Origin: Pseudaestuariivita atlantica | GTDB taxonomy: Bacteria > Pseudomonadota > Alphaproteobacteria > Rhodobacterales > Rhodobacteraceae | Length of the DNA: 38,459 bases | Assembly (NCBI RefSeq): GCF_001205715.1 | Contig: NZ_AQQZ01000014.1 | Coordinates: 1-38,459, forward strand | Reading direction: 5' to 3' | Shown here: positions 1 to 8,359 of the stretch, piece by piece | How the letters are laid out: every line of letters starts with the position of its first letter | How positions within the stretch are numbered: position 1 is the stretch's first letter | Position numbers and translations under genes: made by a program | Notes under the pieces: generated by a model | Databases searched by the model: none | What the model was told of the DNA's origin: nothing | Seen by the model: the letters and a program-made list of their open reading frames with translations, nothing else

Positions 1-67
1 GCTGCTACCATGGAACTACGCTAAAACCGTGTGATCGGCGCACCGCTTACAGTTCAACTTCGTACGA

Positions 68-358
68 TCAATCCGAGTCTTCGATGTCCGGTATGCGCGA
101 CAGCACGAATCCGGACGTGACGGCGACTGCAACCGCGGCGCCATCGTGGTCCTCGGCACATATGGGACGCAAGGTGACTTCGCCTGGCGGAGGTCTTCCA
201 TAGCCGCCCTACCAGCCGACCATGTCGGTCTCGAACGATGGGGCCAGAATTGCCCCGGTATCTATCATCGATCCGTCTTCGTCGATTGGCGCGACTACGA
301 GGGCAACTACGGCTTTGAGCAGGTGAACTACTAGCGCCGACAAAGACAGCGTTGGCAT
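68..358 (-). pseudogene. Possible degraded small CDS with an internal amber stop
   Basis: Reading the minus strand from an ATG at 358 gives a protein-like stretch of about 49 codons. It is interrupted by TAG at 209-211 and then continues in the same frame, with similar composition, to TGA at 68-70. The first half has an AVVALVVAPIDEDGS stretch and the second a GRPPPGEVTLRP stretch. I do not recognise the family. It lies downstream of hypB on the same strand and could be a decayed end of the hydrogenase operon or chance reading. Overlapping ORFs in other frames look arginine-rich and non-coding. Confidence 0.2.
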
Positions 359-575
359 TCATCCGTGTCGGCCTAAGTGCTCGGAGGCAATCAATCACCG
401 GTCGTTCGCTGCTGTCGATGCCAAGGTCAGCAGAGCGGACAAAACGGATCTTGGTTTTCTATGCCTCGCAGAAGCAGCATTCTCTCGCATTTGCAGCACG
501 CACTTTGTTGCAATGCAGCGTGTATCACCAAATCAGTCATTTACCTGCACCGATTTAGGCAGAAGCTGAGAATCT
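359..575. other. Intergenic tail downstream of hypB, nothing recognised
   Basis: About 217 bases between the possible remnant and the hypB stop. I see no convincing gene, hairpin followed by a T-run, or repeat. The short ORFs here overlap each other on both strands and have no protein-like pattern. Confidence 0.4.
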
Positions 576-1415
576 TCAGTTATCCTTCAGAACCTCAAGC
601 CATTCCTCGAAATTGACGCCAGTTTTTGCCGAAACAGAAATCACTTTCGCCTTGGGGTTCACTTCCGCGATGTTGCGTCGGCACTCTATTTCATCGAATT
701 CGACGACCTCAGCAATATCCATTTTGTTTATGACAACGACTTCTGATGCGCGGAACATGTGAGGGTATTTCAGCGGCTTATCTTCACCTTCTGTTGTCGA
801 GATTACGGCTACTTTCATTTTCTCGCCCAAGTCGAACATCGACGGACAAACCAGGTTGCCGACGTTTTCAATAAGAACGACCGACCCAGATTCTGGATCC
901 AATTGCTTAACGGCATCAGAAATCATATCGGCCTCAAGGTGACATCCCGCCCCTGTATTGATTTGGATCGCTTTGGCACCTGCGGCGCGGACACGTTCGG
1001 CATCGTTGGACGTCATTTGATCACCTTCGATCACATAGACCCGTCGCTGGCCTCCGATTTCCCGGATTGTGCGCTCCAAAAGGGTCGTTTTTCCTGCCCC
1101 TGGTGAACTTACTAGATTGAGTGCCAGCACCCCACGTCCTTCGAACCAGCCACGATTGCGTTCGGCGATCTGGTCGTTCTTGGAGAGAACAGCCTGTTCC
1201 AACGAAATGATTTCACCGTTTGGGCCATGGACATGTGGTTTGTCATTGCCTTCATGTGAGTGATGATGGTCTTGGTCATGATGATGATCATGGCCGTGGT
1301 GATCGTGCTCGCCATGCAGCAAACTACCGTTGCGCAGGAGCGTTTCCTGACCGGTTTCCGGATCAACCATCTTCACTTCATTTGCGGGATCTGAACATCC
1401 ACATGTGCCGCACAT
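576..1415 (-). CDS. hypB: Hydrogenase nickel incorporation GTPase HypB
   Basis: HypB is a cytoplasmic GTPase that works with HypA to deliver nickel to the hydrogenase large subunit after HypCDEF have built the Fe(CN)2CO unit. The 279-aa product starts with the cysteine-rich MCGTCGC motif (C2, C5, C7) known as a high-affinity metal site. It has a histidine-rich stretch at about residues 34-63 that can store or chaperone Ni/Zn. The P-loop SSPGAGKTT lies at 103-111, and the conserved metal-site Cys-His pair (GAGCHLE) and NKMD GTPase motif follow. Length is normal for His-rich HypB proteins. Its ATG overlaps the hypA stop by one base (TAATG), so translation is probably coupled. It is the last clear gene of the hydrogenase operon. 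Confidence 0.97.
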   Translation of the reverse strand: MCGTCGCSDPANEVKMVDPETGQETLLRNGSLLHGEHDHHGHDHHHDQDHHHSHEGNDKPHVHGPNGEIISLEQAVLSKNDQIAERNRGWFEGRGVLALNLVSSPGAGKTTLLERTIREIGGQRRVYVIEGDQMTSNDAERVRAAGAKAIQINTGAGCHLEADMISDAVKQLDPESGSVVLIENVGNLVCPSMFDLGEKMKVAVISTTEGEDKPLKYPHMFRASEVVVINKMDIAEVVEFDEIECRRNIAEVNPKAKVISVSAKTGVNFEEWLEVLKDN

Positions 1416-1657
1416 TACGCCACCTCCCCTAGTTCGAATTCCTTTATGAGAAATGTATCGGCTTCAGCCTCCACAATTTCCAACTTTGCCCCGTTCAGGG
1501 GACTATCTTGCGTCACGATTTCCCAGCAAAACTCAAGCGCCTTCGTTTCGACGCAGGCGAGTGGGCCAATTGCCAACTTCACGCGGGACACCGGCTGGTC
1601 ACCTGCATTTTCACGGACGATCGAAACAATATTGCGGCTCAAACCCAGTTCATGCAT
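1415..1657 (-). CDS. hypA: HypA-like nickel chaperone lacking the zinc domain
   Basis: The product begins MHELGLSRNIV, the invariant HypA N-terminus whose His2 is a nickel ligand. I therefore chose the ATG at 1657 rather than an upstream ATG at 1693. It is only about 80 aa, against about 113 for normal HypA. The N-terminal Ni-binding alpha/beta domain is intact through LEIVEAEA and then jumps directly to DTFLIKEFEL, which matches the family's last strand (E. coli ends GDSLIVKSIEVE). The intervening zinc domain with two CxxC pairs is absent. The reading frame is otherwise clean. It overlaps the permease gene by 8 nt upstream and hypB by 1 nt. The product may still cooperate with HypB, with zinc-dependent structure lost or supplied in trans. 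Confidence 0.88.
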   Translation of the reverse strand: MHELGLSRNIVSIVRENAGDQPVSRVKLAIGPLACVETKALEFCWEIVTQDSPLNGAKLEIVEAEADTFLIKEFELGEVA

Positions 1658-2387
1658 GTGCAACGCCCCCAAACGCAAGCGGCGCGGATTCAAGCATTAC
1701 CGTTGCACCAACACCGATTGCGACAAGACCAGCGATAACGATGACTGCCCGATGCAGGACCGTCGCACGGTTTTCGGCGAAGCGTAGTGGCCAATAGACC
1801 ATAAGGCTCAGCAGCCCCATGCCCAGGATCGATCCGATCCCGAAAATGAGGACATAGCCAAGAGCCACAGATGCAGATTGGGTACTGGCCGCAGCGAGGG
1901 CCAAGAGGCCAGCGGAGCCTGCCATACCGTGCATAAGACCAACCAACAAGGGGCCTGCCAGTGCCCGTTTGCGGTGGGAATGGTCATGCGCGTCGTCGCC
2001 GTGTTCCAGATCTGAATTTTTGTGCGAATGCGCGTGAAAATGCGGATCACTGTCTTGGTGCCGGTGCACATGGAAATGGACCCGATCCCGCCACAACCGC
2101 CAAAGCACATACGTTCCAAGCACAACAAGCATCACGCCCACGGCGAACTCCAGTTGCGCTTCGCGGGACGGCGTCAAATTCGCGCCAAGCAAAATCACTG
2201 CGCCGCAAACAAAGAACAGCGTAATTGTGTGCCCCAGACCCCAAGCGCACCCGCGCGAGACCAAATCGCGCCAACCACGCGTGCGATCTTTTGCTGCGAG
2301 ACCACCCATGGCGGCAAGGTGATCCGCTTCGAAGGCATGTGCCATCCCGATTAAAAATCCAACTCCGAGAATTCCAAGCATCAGCAA
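1650..2387 (-). CDS. Nickel permease, NiCoT/UreH-like, with His-rich loop
   Basis: This is a polytopic membrane protein of 245 aa, predicted to import Ni2+ for the hydrogenase. It carries the NiCoT/UreH signature H-x4-D-H in its first membrane segment (H17, D22, H23 in AHAFEADH). Further hydrophobic segments flank a cytoplasmic loop very rich in histidine (about 104-140). A second helical block has LMHGMAGSAGLL, typical of the UreH branch. It lacks the length of eukaryote-like NiCoTs, so UreH-type is the best description. It overlaps hypE by 7 nt and hypA by 8 nt, placing nickel entry inside the maturation operon. The start could also be Met3. Substrate (Ni rather than Co) is inferred from context. 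Confidence 0.85.
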   Translation of the reverse strand: MLMLGILGVGFLIGMAHAFEADHLAAMGGLAAKDRTRGWRDLVSRGCAWGLGHTITLFFVCGAVILLGANLTPSREAQLEFAVGVMLVVLGTYVLWRLWRDRVHFHVHRHQDSDPHFHAHSHKNSDLEHGDDAHDHSHRKRALAGPLLVGLMHGMAGSAGLLALAAASTQSASVALGYVLIFGIGSILGMGLLSLMVYWPLRFAENRATVLHRAVIVIAGLVAIGVGATVMLESAPLAFGGVAHA

Positions 2388-3415
2388 ATCCTCGGCAATT
2401 GCTCACCAACCAACATATCGACGATCCTTGCTCCGCCAAAACTGGTTTGCATGACGACACGTTTAGGATGTGCCGCAGTCGCTCGACCGACGATGACCGC
2501 CTCTTTGCCAGCCGCCGTACTTCGCATTGCATCCAAAGCGCGTTCGGCCTCTTCTTCGGGCACAAAAAGCACCAGGGTACCTTCGTTCGCGAGGTAAAGT
2601 GGATCTAGCCCCAGAATTTCACAGACGCCTTTTACTTCTGTCCGAAGTGGTAAAGCTGTTTCTTCAATTTCGATCCCGCAATCGGCGGCTTCCGCGATCT
2701 CATTCAAGGCGGATGCCAGACCGCCGCGAGTCGCATCACGCGCTGCCCGGACATCGACTGTTTCGCAAGTTGCGTTCATCAATGCGTTCAACGGCTGACA
2801 GTCGCTTGGAATTTCGACACTCAGGGCCATGTCGCCACGAGCTGCAAGTATTGCCGCACCGTGATCACCAAGCACACCGTTTACGATGGCAACATCACCT
2901 GGCTGCACACGGTCAGCGGACAAGTTTCTCTCCGGCGGAATGACGCCAACACCTGAGGTTGTTATGAAAATTCCGTCCGCTGACCCACGTTCGACAACCT
3001 TTGTGTCACCAGTGACAATGCGGACATTTGCTTCATCGGCGGCTTCCCGCATTGAGGCGACGACGCGGCGCAGCAACGCCACGTCCACCCCCTCCTCAAT
3101 AATGAAGGCTGCAGAAAGCCATAATGGTTCGGCTCCGCCGACAGCCAAGTCATTCACGGTTCCACAGACAGCGATTTTGCCGATGTCACCCCCCGGGAAC
3201 TCCAACGGCGATACGACAAACCCGTCGGTCGTAAAGGCCAACTGCGCCCCTGAATTTGCCAGCGCAGCACTGGTCAGCCGCGCCTGATCTTCCATGCCAT
3301 CCGGCTCAAAAACCGAAACGAAGACATCCTCGATCAGGTCGCGCATTGCTTTGCCACCACCGCCATGCGCAAGCGTTACAGTATCGCTTTTCATTCGGCG
3401 CATGGGCTGGTTCAT
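2381..3415 (-). CDS. hypE: Hydrogenase maturation protein HypE
   Basis: HypE is a PurM-like enzyme that dehydrates an S-carbamoyl group on its C-terminal cysteine to thiocyanate, the source of the cyanide ligands of the [NiFe] iron. The 344-aa product has the N-terminal LAHGGGGKAMRDLI motif and ends LPRIC, with the essential C-terminal Cys. Internal motifs GTVNDLAVGGAEP, IVTGDTKVV and RDATRGG are typical. Length is standard. The start overlaps the hypD stop (ATGA). It receives the carbamoyl group from HypF, encoded three genes upstream, and passes cyanide to HypCD. Confidence 0.97.
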   Translation of the reverse strand: MNQPMRRMKSDTVTLAHGGGGKAMRDLIEDVFVSVFEPDGMEDQARLTSAALANSGAQLAFTTDGFVVSPLEFPGGDIGKIAVCGTVNDLAVGGAEPLWLSAAFIIEEGVDVALLRRVVASMREAADEANVRIVTGDTKVVERGSADGIFITTSGVGVIPPERNLSADRVQPGDVAIVNGVLGDHGAAILAARGDMALSVEIPSDCQPLNALMNATCETVDVRAARDATRGGLASALNEIAEAADCGIEIEETALPLRTEVKGVCEILGLDPLYLANEGTLVLFVPEEEAERALDAMRSTAAGKEAVIVGRATAAHPKRVVMQTSFGGARIVDMLVGEQLPRIC

Positions 3416-4554
3416 TCTGCAGGCTCCAAGTCCACACCACCGTATTGATAGTATGCCGCACAGGCTCCTTCAGAGGAAACCATGAGCGCACCAAGTGGCA
3501 TCTCAGGAGTGCAGCCTTTGCCGAATTGTGGGCACTGGATTGGTTTGAGCCGTCCAGTCATCACATCGCCGCAAGCGCAACCTTCCGGTTCTGGCACAAA
3601 GCGCGGCGCGCCTTTGCCATAGCCGATACTGAATTTGGTTTCGGCATCGAATGCCACATATTTTTCTCGGATACGCAAACCGGAGCTGTCAATTTCGCCA
3701 AGACCACGCCATTCGAAGGTGGGTCGAGGCTCGTACACATCGTCGCATGCCGCAATTGAAACTGGGTTTCCATCATCTTGCACGACACGGGAATACTGGT
3801 TTTCTACTTCCGCGCGACCGTCACGCATCTGTTCAAGAACCATCAAGACGGATTGTAACAAGTCAATCGGCTCAAAACCCGCCACCACAATTGGCTTGCC
3901 ATAGTCCCGAGCGATGAAGCGGTATGGTTCCACCCCGATCACCATGGACACGTGTCCAGGCCCGACGAAGCCGTCTAAGATCATGTGCGGATCATCCAAA
4001 AGTGCCTTGATCGGCGGTGGGACCGTGATGTGGTTACAGAAGACCGAGAAGTTAGCCATCTCTTCACTTGCTGCTTGCTGGATTGACAGCGCCGTACTTG
4101 GCGTCGTGGTCTCGAAGCCAAGCCCGAAGAAAACAACTTCTCGATCAGGATTGCGGCGCGCCAGTTCCAAAGCATCGAGCGGCGAATAGACCATTCTAAT
4201 GTCCGCTCCTTCAGCTTTGGCTTGTAAGAGGGATTTTTTTGTACCCGGAACCCTCATGGCGTCGCCAAAGGTCGTAAAGATCACCTCCGGCCGTTCGGCG
4301 AGCTCAACACATTCATCGACCCGGCTCATCGGCAAAACGCACACTGGACAGCCCGGCCCGTGAATGAACTCGAGCCCTTCGGGCGTGAGCTTGTCGAGCC
4401 CATATCGGAAAATCGCATGGGTATGACCCCCGCAAATCTCCATGATATGCACCGGCTTTTCCTTAGTCGCTCCAAGTTCATCTATCACTTGGGCAATTTG
4501 CGCTAAAAGGCCTTTGGCGGCCTTGGGATCGCGAAACTCTTCTGCATACTTCAT
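3412..4554 (-). CDS. hypD: Hydrogenase maturation protein HypD
   Basis: HypD is the [4Fe-4S] scaffold on which, with HypC, the Fe(CN)2CO unit is assembled. The 380-aa product has the conserved EICGGHTHAIFRYG motif near residue 40, GPGCPVCVLP near 70-80, and the C-terminal cluster-binding cysteines in CACGDVMTG, QCPQFGKGC and EGACAAYYQY. Length is normal. It overlaps hypC upstream and hypE downstream by 4 nt each, so HypC, HypD and HypE are translationally linked. No unusual changes were seen. Confidence 0.97.
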   Translation of the reverse strand: MKYAEEFRDPKAAKGLLAQIAQVIDELGATKEKPVHIMEICGGHTHAIFRYGLDKLTPEGLEFIHGPGCPVCVLPMSRVDECVELAERPEVIFTTFGDAMRVPGTKKSLLQAKAEGADIRMVYSPLDALELARRNPDREVVFFGLGFETTTPSTALSIQQAASEEMANFSVFCNHITVPPPIKALLDDPHMILDGFVGPGHVSMVIGVEPYRFIARDYGKPIVVAGFEPIDLLQSVLMVLEQMRDGRAEVENQYSRVVQDDGNPVSIAACDDVYEPRPTFEWRGLGEIDSSGLRIREKYVAFDAETKFSIGYGKGAPRFVPEPEGCACGDVMTGRLKPIQCPQFGKGCTPEMPLGALMVSSEGACAAYYQYGGVDLEPAE

Positions 4555-4844
4555 GACGCACGGTCCATTTCACGTTGGCTAGCGCGCATGGCCTCAATTT
4601 CCTCTTGTGCCTCGCCAAGCATCTTAAGAACATCCATCGTCTTGGCGGCCTCCTCTTCGTTGATGAGACTCATGGCAAAACCGACATGGATCAAAGCCCA
4701 CGCCCCGATTAGGTCTTCGACTGGTGCGTCTCCAGCAATGCAAGCCACGTTCACTTCACGCCGCACACCCGACACGTCCGCAATTGCCAGCTTCTTTTCT
4801 GCTGATGAGATCTCGACGATTTGGCCAGGAATTCCTAAGCACAT
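4551..4844 (-). CDS. hypC: Hydrogenase assembly chaperone HypC/HupF family
   Basis: This 97-aa small chaperone starts MCLGIPGQIVEI. The N-terminal Cys2 is the residue that holds the iron during Fe(CN)2CO assembly and contacts the large-subunit precursor. The central beta-barrel region with GAWALIHVGFAMSLI is typical. It sits 3 nt after hypF and overlaps hypD by 4 nt. Only one HypC-family gene is in the window, so it presumably serves both HypD and the single hydrogenase encoded here. Confidence 0.96.
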   Translation of the reverse strand: MCLGIPGQIVEISSAEKKLAIADVSGVRREVNVACIAGDAPVEDLIGAWALIHVGFAMSLINEEEAAKTMDVLKMLGEAQEEIEAMRASQREMDRAS

Positions 4845-4847
4845 AGA

Positions 4848-7181
4848 TCAAACTCCCTTTTCGTGATGTGCTAGGCCAATGACTGCCTGTCCCAGTGACA
4901 GACCACCATCATTCGCGGGCACGTTCTTATGTGTCAGGGCTTGAAGCCCCAACTCGTTGATTTCATTGCAGACAAGCTGCAGTAATGTAGCATTTTGAAA
5001 GCAACCACCGCTGAGCGCGACAGTATCAATATCCGTGTCGTCGGTGAGTCTTCGCACCATATTGCCAACGGCTTTGGCCAAGCCACGATGGAACCGCGCC
5101 GAGATGATTCCTACCGGTGTTTCCAACAAAAGATCGCCTAGCATCGCGCGCCAAACAGCCAGCGGTTCTATATAAGGGAGGCCTTTTCCACCAATCAGCG
5201 GGATACTGAACGGGTAAGCAAAATCTTCCGGCTCCTTCATCGCATCGCTACTGATAACTGCTTCGAACGCCATGGCCGCCTGTCCTTCAAAGCTCTGACG
5301 CTCCCAGGCGAGGCCCGTAATTGCGGCGGCCGCATCAAAAAGGCGGCCACAAGATGACGACAGAAGCGTGTTCGTACCTGCCGCCTTCATTGCATCAAGT
5401 TGCTCTCGTGGCTTGGCTTCCAGCTTTCCGATGACATCTAGCTCTGCGAAATTCATCTTGATTTCGCCCCAACTCATCTCAGCTGTCAGATGTGCATATG
5501 CATTCCGCCAGGGCTCACGAACCGCTGCGGCGCCTCCGATCAAAGGCACGGGCTTGAGCAGGCCAAGGCGCCGATACCCGGAATAGTCGGCAAGTAGGAA
5601 TTCGCCCCCCCAGATTGTCCCGTCGTCGCCCAACCCAAGCCCATCCAAGGCAATCCCCAGAACAGGGGCAGCAGAAGACGGCCGCCCGTTATCAGCTAGA
5701 CATGACGCGATATGTGCGTGGTGGTGCTGGACTTCGATCACTTGCGCTTCACCAGCAATCTCATAGCCGCGTTTTGTGCACAGGTATTCAGGATGGGCAT
5801 CGACGACAATCACGTCAGGCGTTTTGTCGTAGAAACTTCGATAGAGGTCGAGAGAATGGGACGCTTCGTCATAGGTCGCCGCATTTTCGAGGTCGCCCAT
5901 GTGTTGGCTGACGATTGCCCTGCCTCCGTCTGTCAGGCAGAACGTATTCTTTAATTCGCTGCCCATAGCGAGGACACTTACCGACTTGGAAAACTCTGAT
6001 GGCAAAGTAATCGGCTGAGGCGCGTAGCCGCGTGCGCGTCGCAGCAAGGACACTTGGTCGCCGTCGTATCGAACGACACTGTCGTCCACGCGATTGTGAA
6101 TGTCGCGATTGTGAAACAGCGCGAAGTCTGCAACGCCCGACAGTTCGCGGCGTGCTTCATCGTTGTCGATGCATTGCGGCCGACCCGAGATATTTCCAGA
6201 TGTCATTATGACCGGTCGTTTCATCCTCCGCAGAAGCATGTGATGCATCGGCGTGTTTGGAAGCATAAAGCCAAGCCGCGCCAAGCCGGGGGCGACACCG
6301 TCTGGTAAACATCCGGAACGCGCATTCAGAAGAACGATTGGCGCTTCGGGAGATCTCAGCAGTGCCTCCTCGTCTTCTGATACGTCTGCATATTTTCGGA
6401 TGACGTCCAGGTCGCGCGCCATGAGGGCGAAAGGCTTGTCCGGTCGCCGTTTGCGATCGCGCAGGCTCTGTACCACATCCGCTTTGGTCGCATCACAGGA
6501 AAGATGGAATCCACCGATACCCTTTACTGCTACAATGTGGCCGTTCATCAATGCGCCACCTGCGGCATCCACATCGTCCATCATGGAGAACGCCTCGAGA
6601 TTGACAGCGCCACCACCTAGCTTCTCTAGCCAGGCTTTGGGGCCACAAACATGGCAGGCGACCGGTTGTGCATGGAACCGTCTATCCTTCGGGTCACTAT
6701 ACTCTGCTGCGCACTGGTCGCACATCTCAAATGCCGCCATAGTGGTATTTTCACGGTCATATGGCGCGGTCTGGATAATGGAGAGGCGCGGGCCGCAGTT
6801 TGTGCAGTTCGCGAACGGGTATCTATAGCGACGTTCGAAGGGATTCCGAACTTCTTCAAGGCAGTCATCGCAAACCGCCATGTCCGGCGTGACAGAGATC
6901 TGATTTGAGCCCGCGGTGGACGCTGCAATCTCAAATTTTTCCGGGGCATCGCTTGTGAGATCATGTGCTTCAATGCTCTCGATCATCGCGAGCTTGGGCA
7001 ACGCCTTTCGCAGTTTTGTTTCGAACTCATCCGCTGCTTTGCCCCATAGTCTGATCTCAACACCGCGCGCCGAATTCTTTACATCGCCCGTCAATCCAAG
7101 TTCATTTGCCAAACGCCATACAGTCGGACGAAAACCGACGCCCTGAACTTGTCCTTGTACGATGAGCAATTGTCCTGTCAT
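4848..7181 (-). CDS. hypF: Carbamoyltransferase HypF
   Basis: HypF converts carbamoyl phosphate and ATP to carbamoyl-AMP and transfers the carbamoyl group to the C-terminal Cys of HypE. The 777-aa product shows the full domain order. An N-terminal acylphosphatase domain has VQGVGFRPTVWR (about 12-23). Two zinc fingers follow, with CDDC/CTNC at C104, C107, C126, C129 and CDQC/CHVC at C154, C157, C176, C179. Next is a YrdC-like domain (KGIGGFHLSCDA, then RDRKRRPDKPFALM), and last a Kae1-like domain with the metal-binding VQHHHAHIASC and the ALSGGCFQN motif. The start overlaps the end of the NHL-protein gene by 4 nt. It appears fully functional. Confidence 0.97.
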   Translation of the reverse strand: MTGQLLIVQGQVQGVGFRPTVWRLANELGLTGDVKNSARGVEIRLWGKAADEFETKLRKALPKLAMIESIEAHDLTSDAPEKFEIAASTAGSNQISVTPDMAVCDDCLEEVRNPFERRYRYPFANCTNCGPRLSIIQTAPYDRENTTMAAFEMCDQCAAEYSDPKDRRFHAQPVACHVCGPKAWLEKLGGGAVNLEAFSMMDDVDAAGGALMNGHIVAVKGIGGFHLSCDATKADVVQSLRDRKRRPDKPFALMARDLDVIRKYADVSEDEEALLRSPEAPIVLLNARSGCLPDGVAPGLARLGFMLPNTPMHHMLLRRMKRPVIMTSGNISGRPQCIDNDEARRELSGVADFALFHNRDIHNRVDDSVVRYDGDQVSLLRRARGYAPQPITLPSEFSKSVSVLAMGSELKNTFCLTDGGRAIVSQHMGDLENAATYDEASHSLDLYRSFYDKTPDVIVVDAHPEYLCTKRGYEIAGEAQVIEVQHHHAHIASCLADNGRPSSAAPVLGIALDGLGLGDDGTIWGGEFLLADYSGYRRLGLLKPVPLIGGAAAVREPWRNAYAHLTAEMSWGEIKMNFAELDVIGKLEAKPREQLDAMKAAGTNTLLSSSCGRLFDAAAAITGLAWERQSFEGQAAMAFEAVISSDAMKEPEDFAYPFSIPLIGGKGLPYIEPLAVWRAMLGDLLLETPVGIISARFHRGLAKAVGNMVRRLTDDTDIDTVALSGGCFQNATLLQLVCNEINELGLQALTHKNVPANDGGLSLGQAVIGLAHHEKGV

Positions 7182-8359
7182 GTCGCGTATTTCCAGAGAA
7201 GAACACGATTGTTCCCGCTATCTGCAATCGCGACGAGGCCGTTAAGGGCGCTCAATCCATAGGGCCAACAGAGACTGTTGCGTTGCGCAATACCCCATCC
7301 GTTATCCCCTTTTGAAGCAAAGTCCGGCTGGCCAGCAAGGCGGTCCGCGGCTGGCGCGATGCCTCCATTTGTCCAGCCAATCAGCCTTGAGTTCGCGGTA
7401 TCCGCGACAACCAGTCGGTTGCCATCTGTCGCAAGTGCGTAGGGCATGTTGAGCGCGCGAGAACTCGGATAGTAATTTGCCATATTGTGATCGCAGGCGG
7501 CGAAGTCAGATTGACCGATCAGCTCATCGCAGGGCTGACCATTCACTTCTGGCAGGCCTTCTGACCAGAGCATGACGCGATTATTGCCCGCATCTGCAAC
7601 CGCAAACTTCCCTTGCCAAGTCAATGCAGCGTGCGGCCATCGCATCGACATGGCACTGACTTCCTCACCGGCGTTTTCATCGCGCGTAGTGAAATCGGAC
7701 TGGCCAATAACAGCATCGGCAGGCTGGCCAGTTTCCACGAGGTCTTTCCAGACTAAGACGCGCCGGTTGCCAGTGTCGCAAACGATGAGCTTGTCTCCGA
7801 TCGAAGCAACACCATATGGCCAATGCAACGTCGTTGCCGTCGGCGCATCTCCACCTCTATTCGCGAGAACACCGTCTGCATCAGGTTGGCCAAGTATGAT
7901 ATCAGCTGGTTGGTTGTGATCCTTGGGTGGCGTCCTCCAAATCAATACTCGATGGTTCCAAGCGTCTGCGACCACCAGCCCGCCGCGCCATTCTGCAACT
8001 CCGGTTGGCACATTCAAACTGAATGCTGTTGGAGCCGCTTTTGCATTTCGGCCCTCATGTTCGAAATTTGGCTGCCCGATCAATATGTCGGCGGGCTGAT
8101 TATCTGCTGTTGGAGCCTTGGGCCAGCCCAACAAACGATGATGTCCAGTATCGGAAACCCAAAGCGAGCCATCTGAATGCAAGCAAACGCCACGAGGACC
8201 AAACAGTGTTGATTTCGAGGGTTGGAGAGCGACGGCAAAGTCATCGGCTTTCCATCCCAAAACAACTTCCGGCCCGTCGTTTGCCAGCATGGGAGCGCCA
8301 AATTCGACCGTCCCGGGTGCCTTAATCGGCTCAAATGAGGGCGCGAGAGAGACCTTCAC
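7178..8359 (-). CDS. NHL-repeat beta-propeller protein of the hydrogenase cluster
   Basis: This 393-aa protein has repeated NHL-type blades of the form GV-x-LxVxDxxNxRVLxW. About six are visible, each preceded by a recurring Q-PAD-x-x-x-GQ-xDF segment (for example NQPADILIGQPNF, GQPADAVIGQSDF). No signal peptide or membrane segment is present, so a cytoplasmic beta-propeller acting as a scaffold is likely. NHL-repeat proteins are recurrent neighbours of group 2a and 1h hydrogenases; their exact role is not settled. It is coupled by 4-nt overlaps to the NifU-Rieske gene upstream and hypF downstream. A docking role between hydrogenase, Rieske protein and maturases is inference. Confidence 0.85.
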   Translation of the reverse strand: MKVSLAPSFEPIKAPGTVEFGAPMLANDGPEVVLGWKADDFAVALQPSKSTLFGPRGVCLHSDGSLWVSDTGHHRLLGWPKAPTADNQPADILIGQPNFEHEGRNAKAAPTAFSLNVPTGVAEWRGGLVVADAWNHRVLIWRTPPKDHNQPADIILGQPDADGVLANRGGDAPTATTLHWPYGVASIGDKLIVCDTGNRRVLVWKDLVETGQPADAVIGQSDFTTRDENAGEEVSAMSMRWPHAALTWQGKFAVADAGNNRVMLWSEGLPEVNGQPCDELIGQSDFAACDHNMANYYPSSRALNMPYALATDGNRLVVADTANSRLIGWTNGGIAPAADRLAGQPDFASKGDNGWGIAQRNSLCWPYGLSALNGLVAIADSGNNRVLLWKYAT

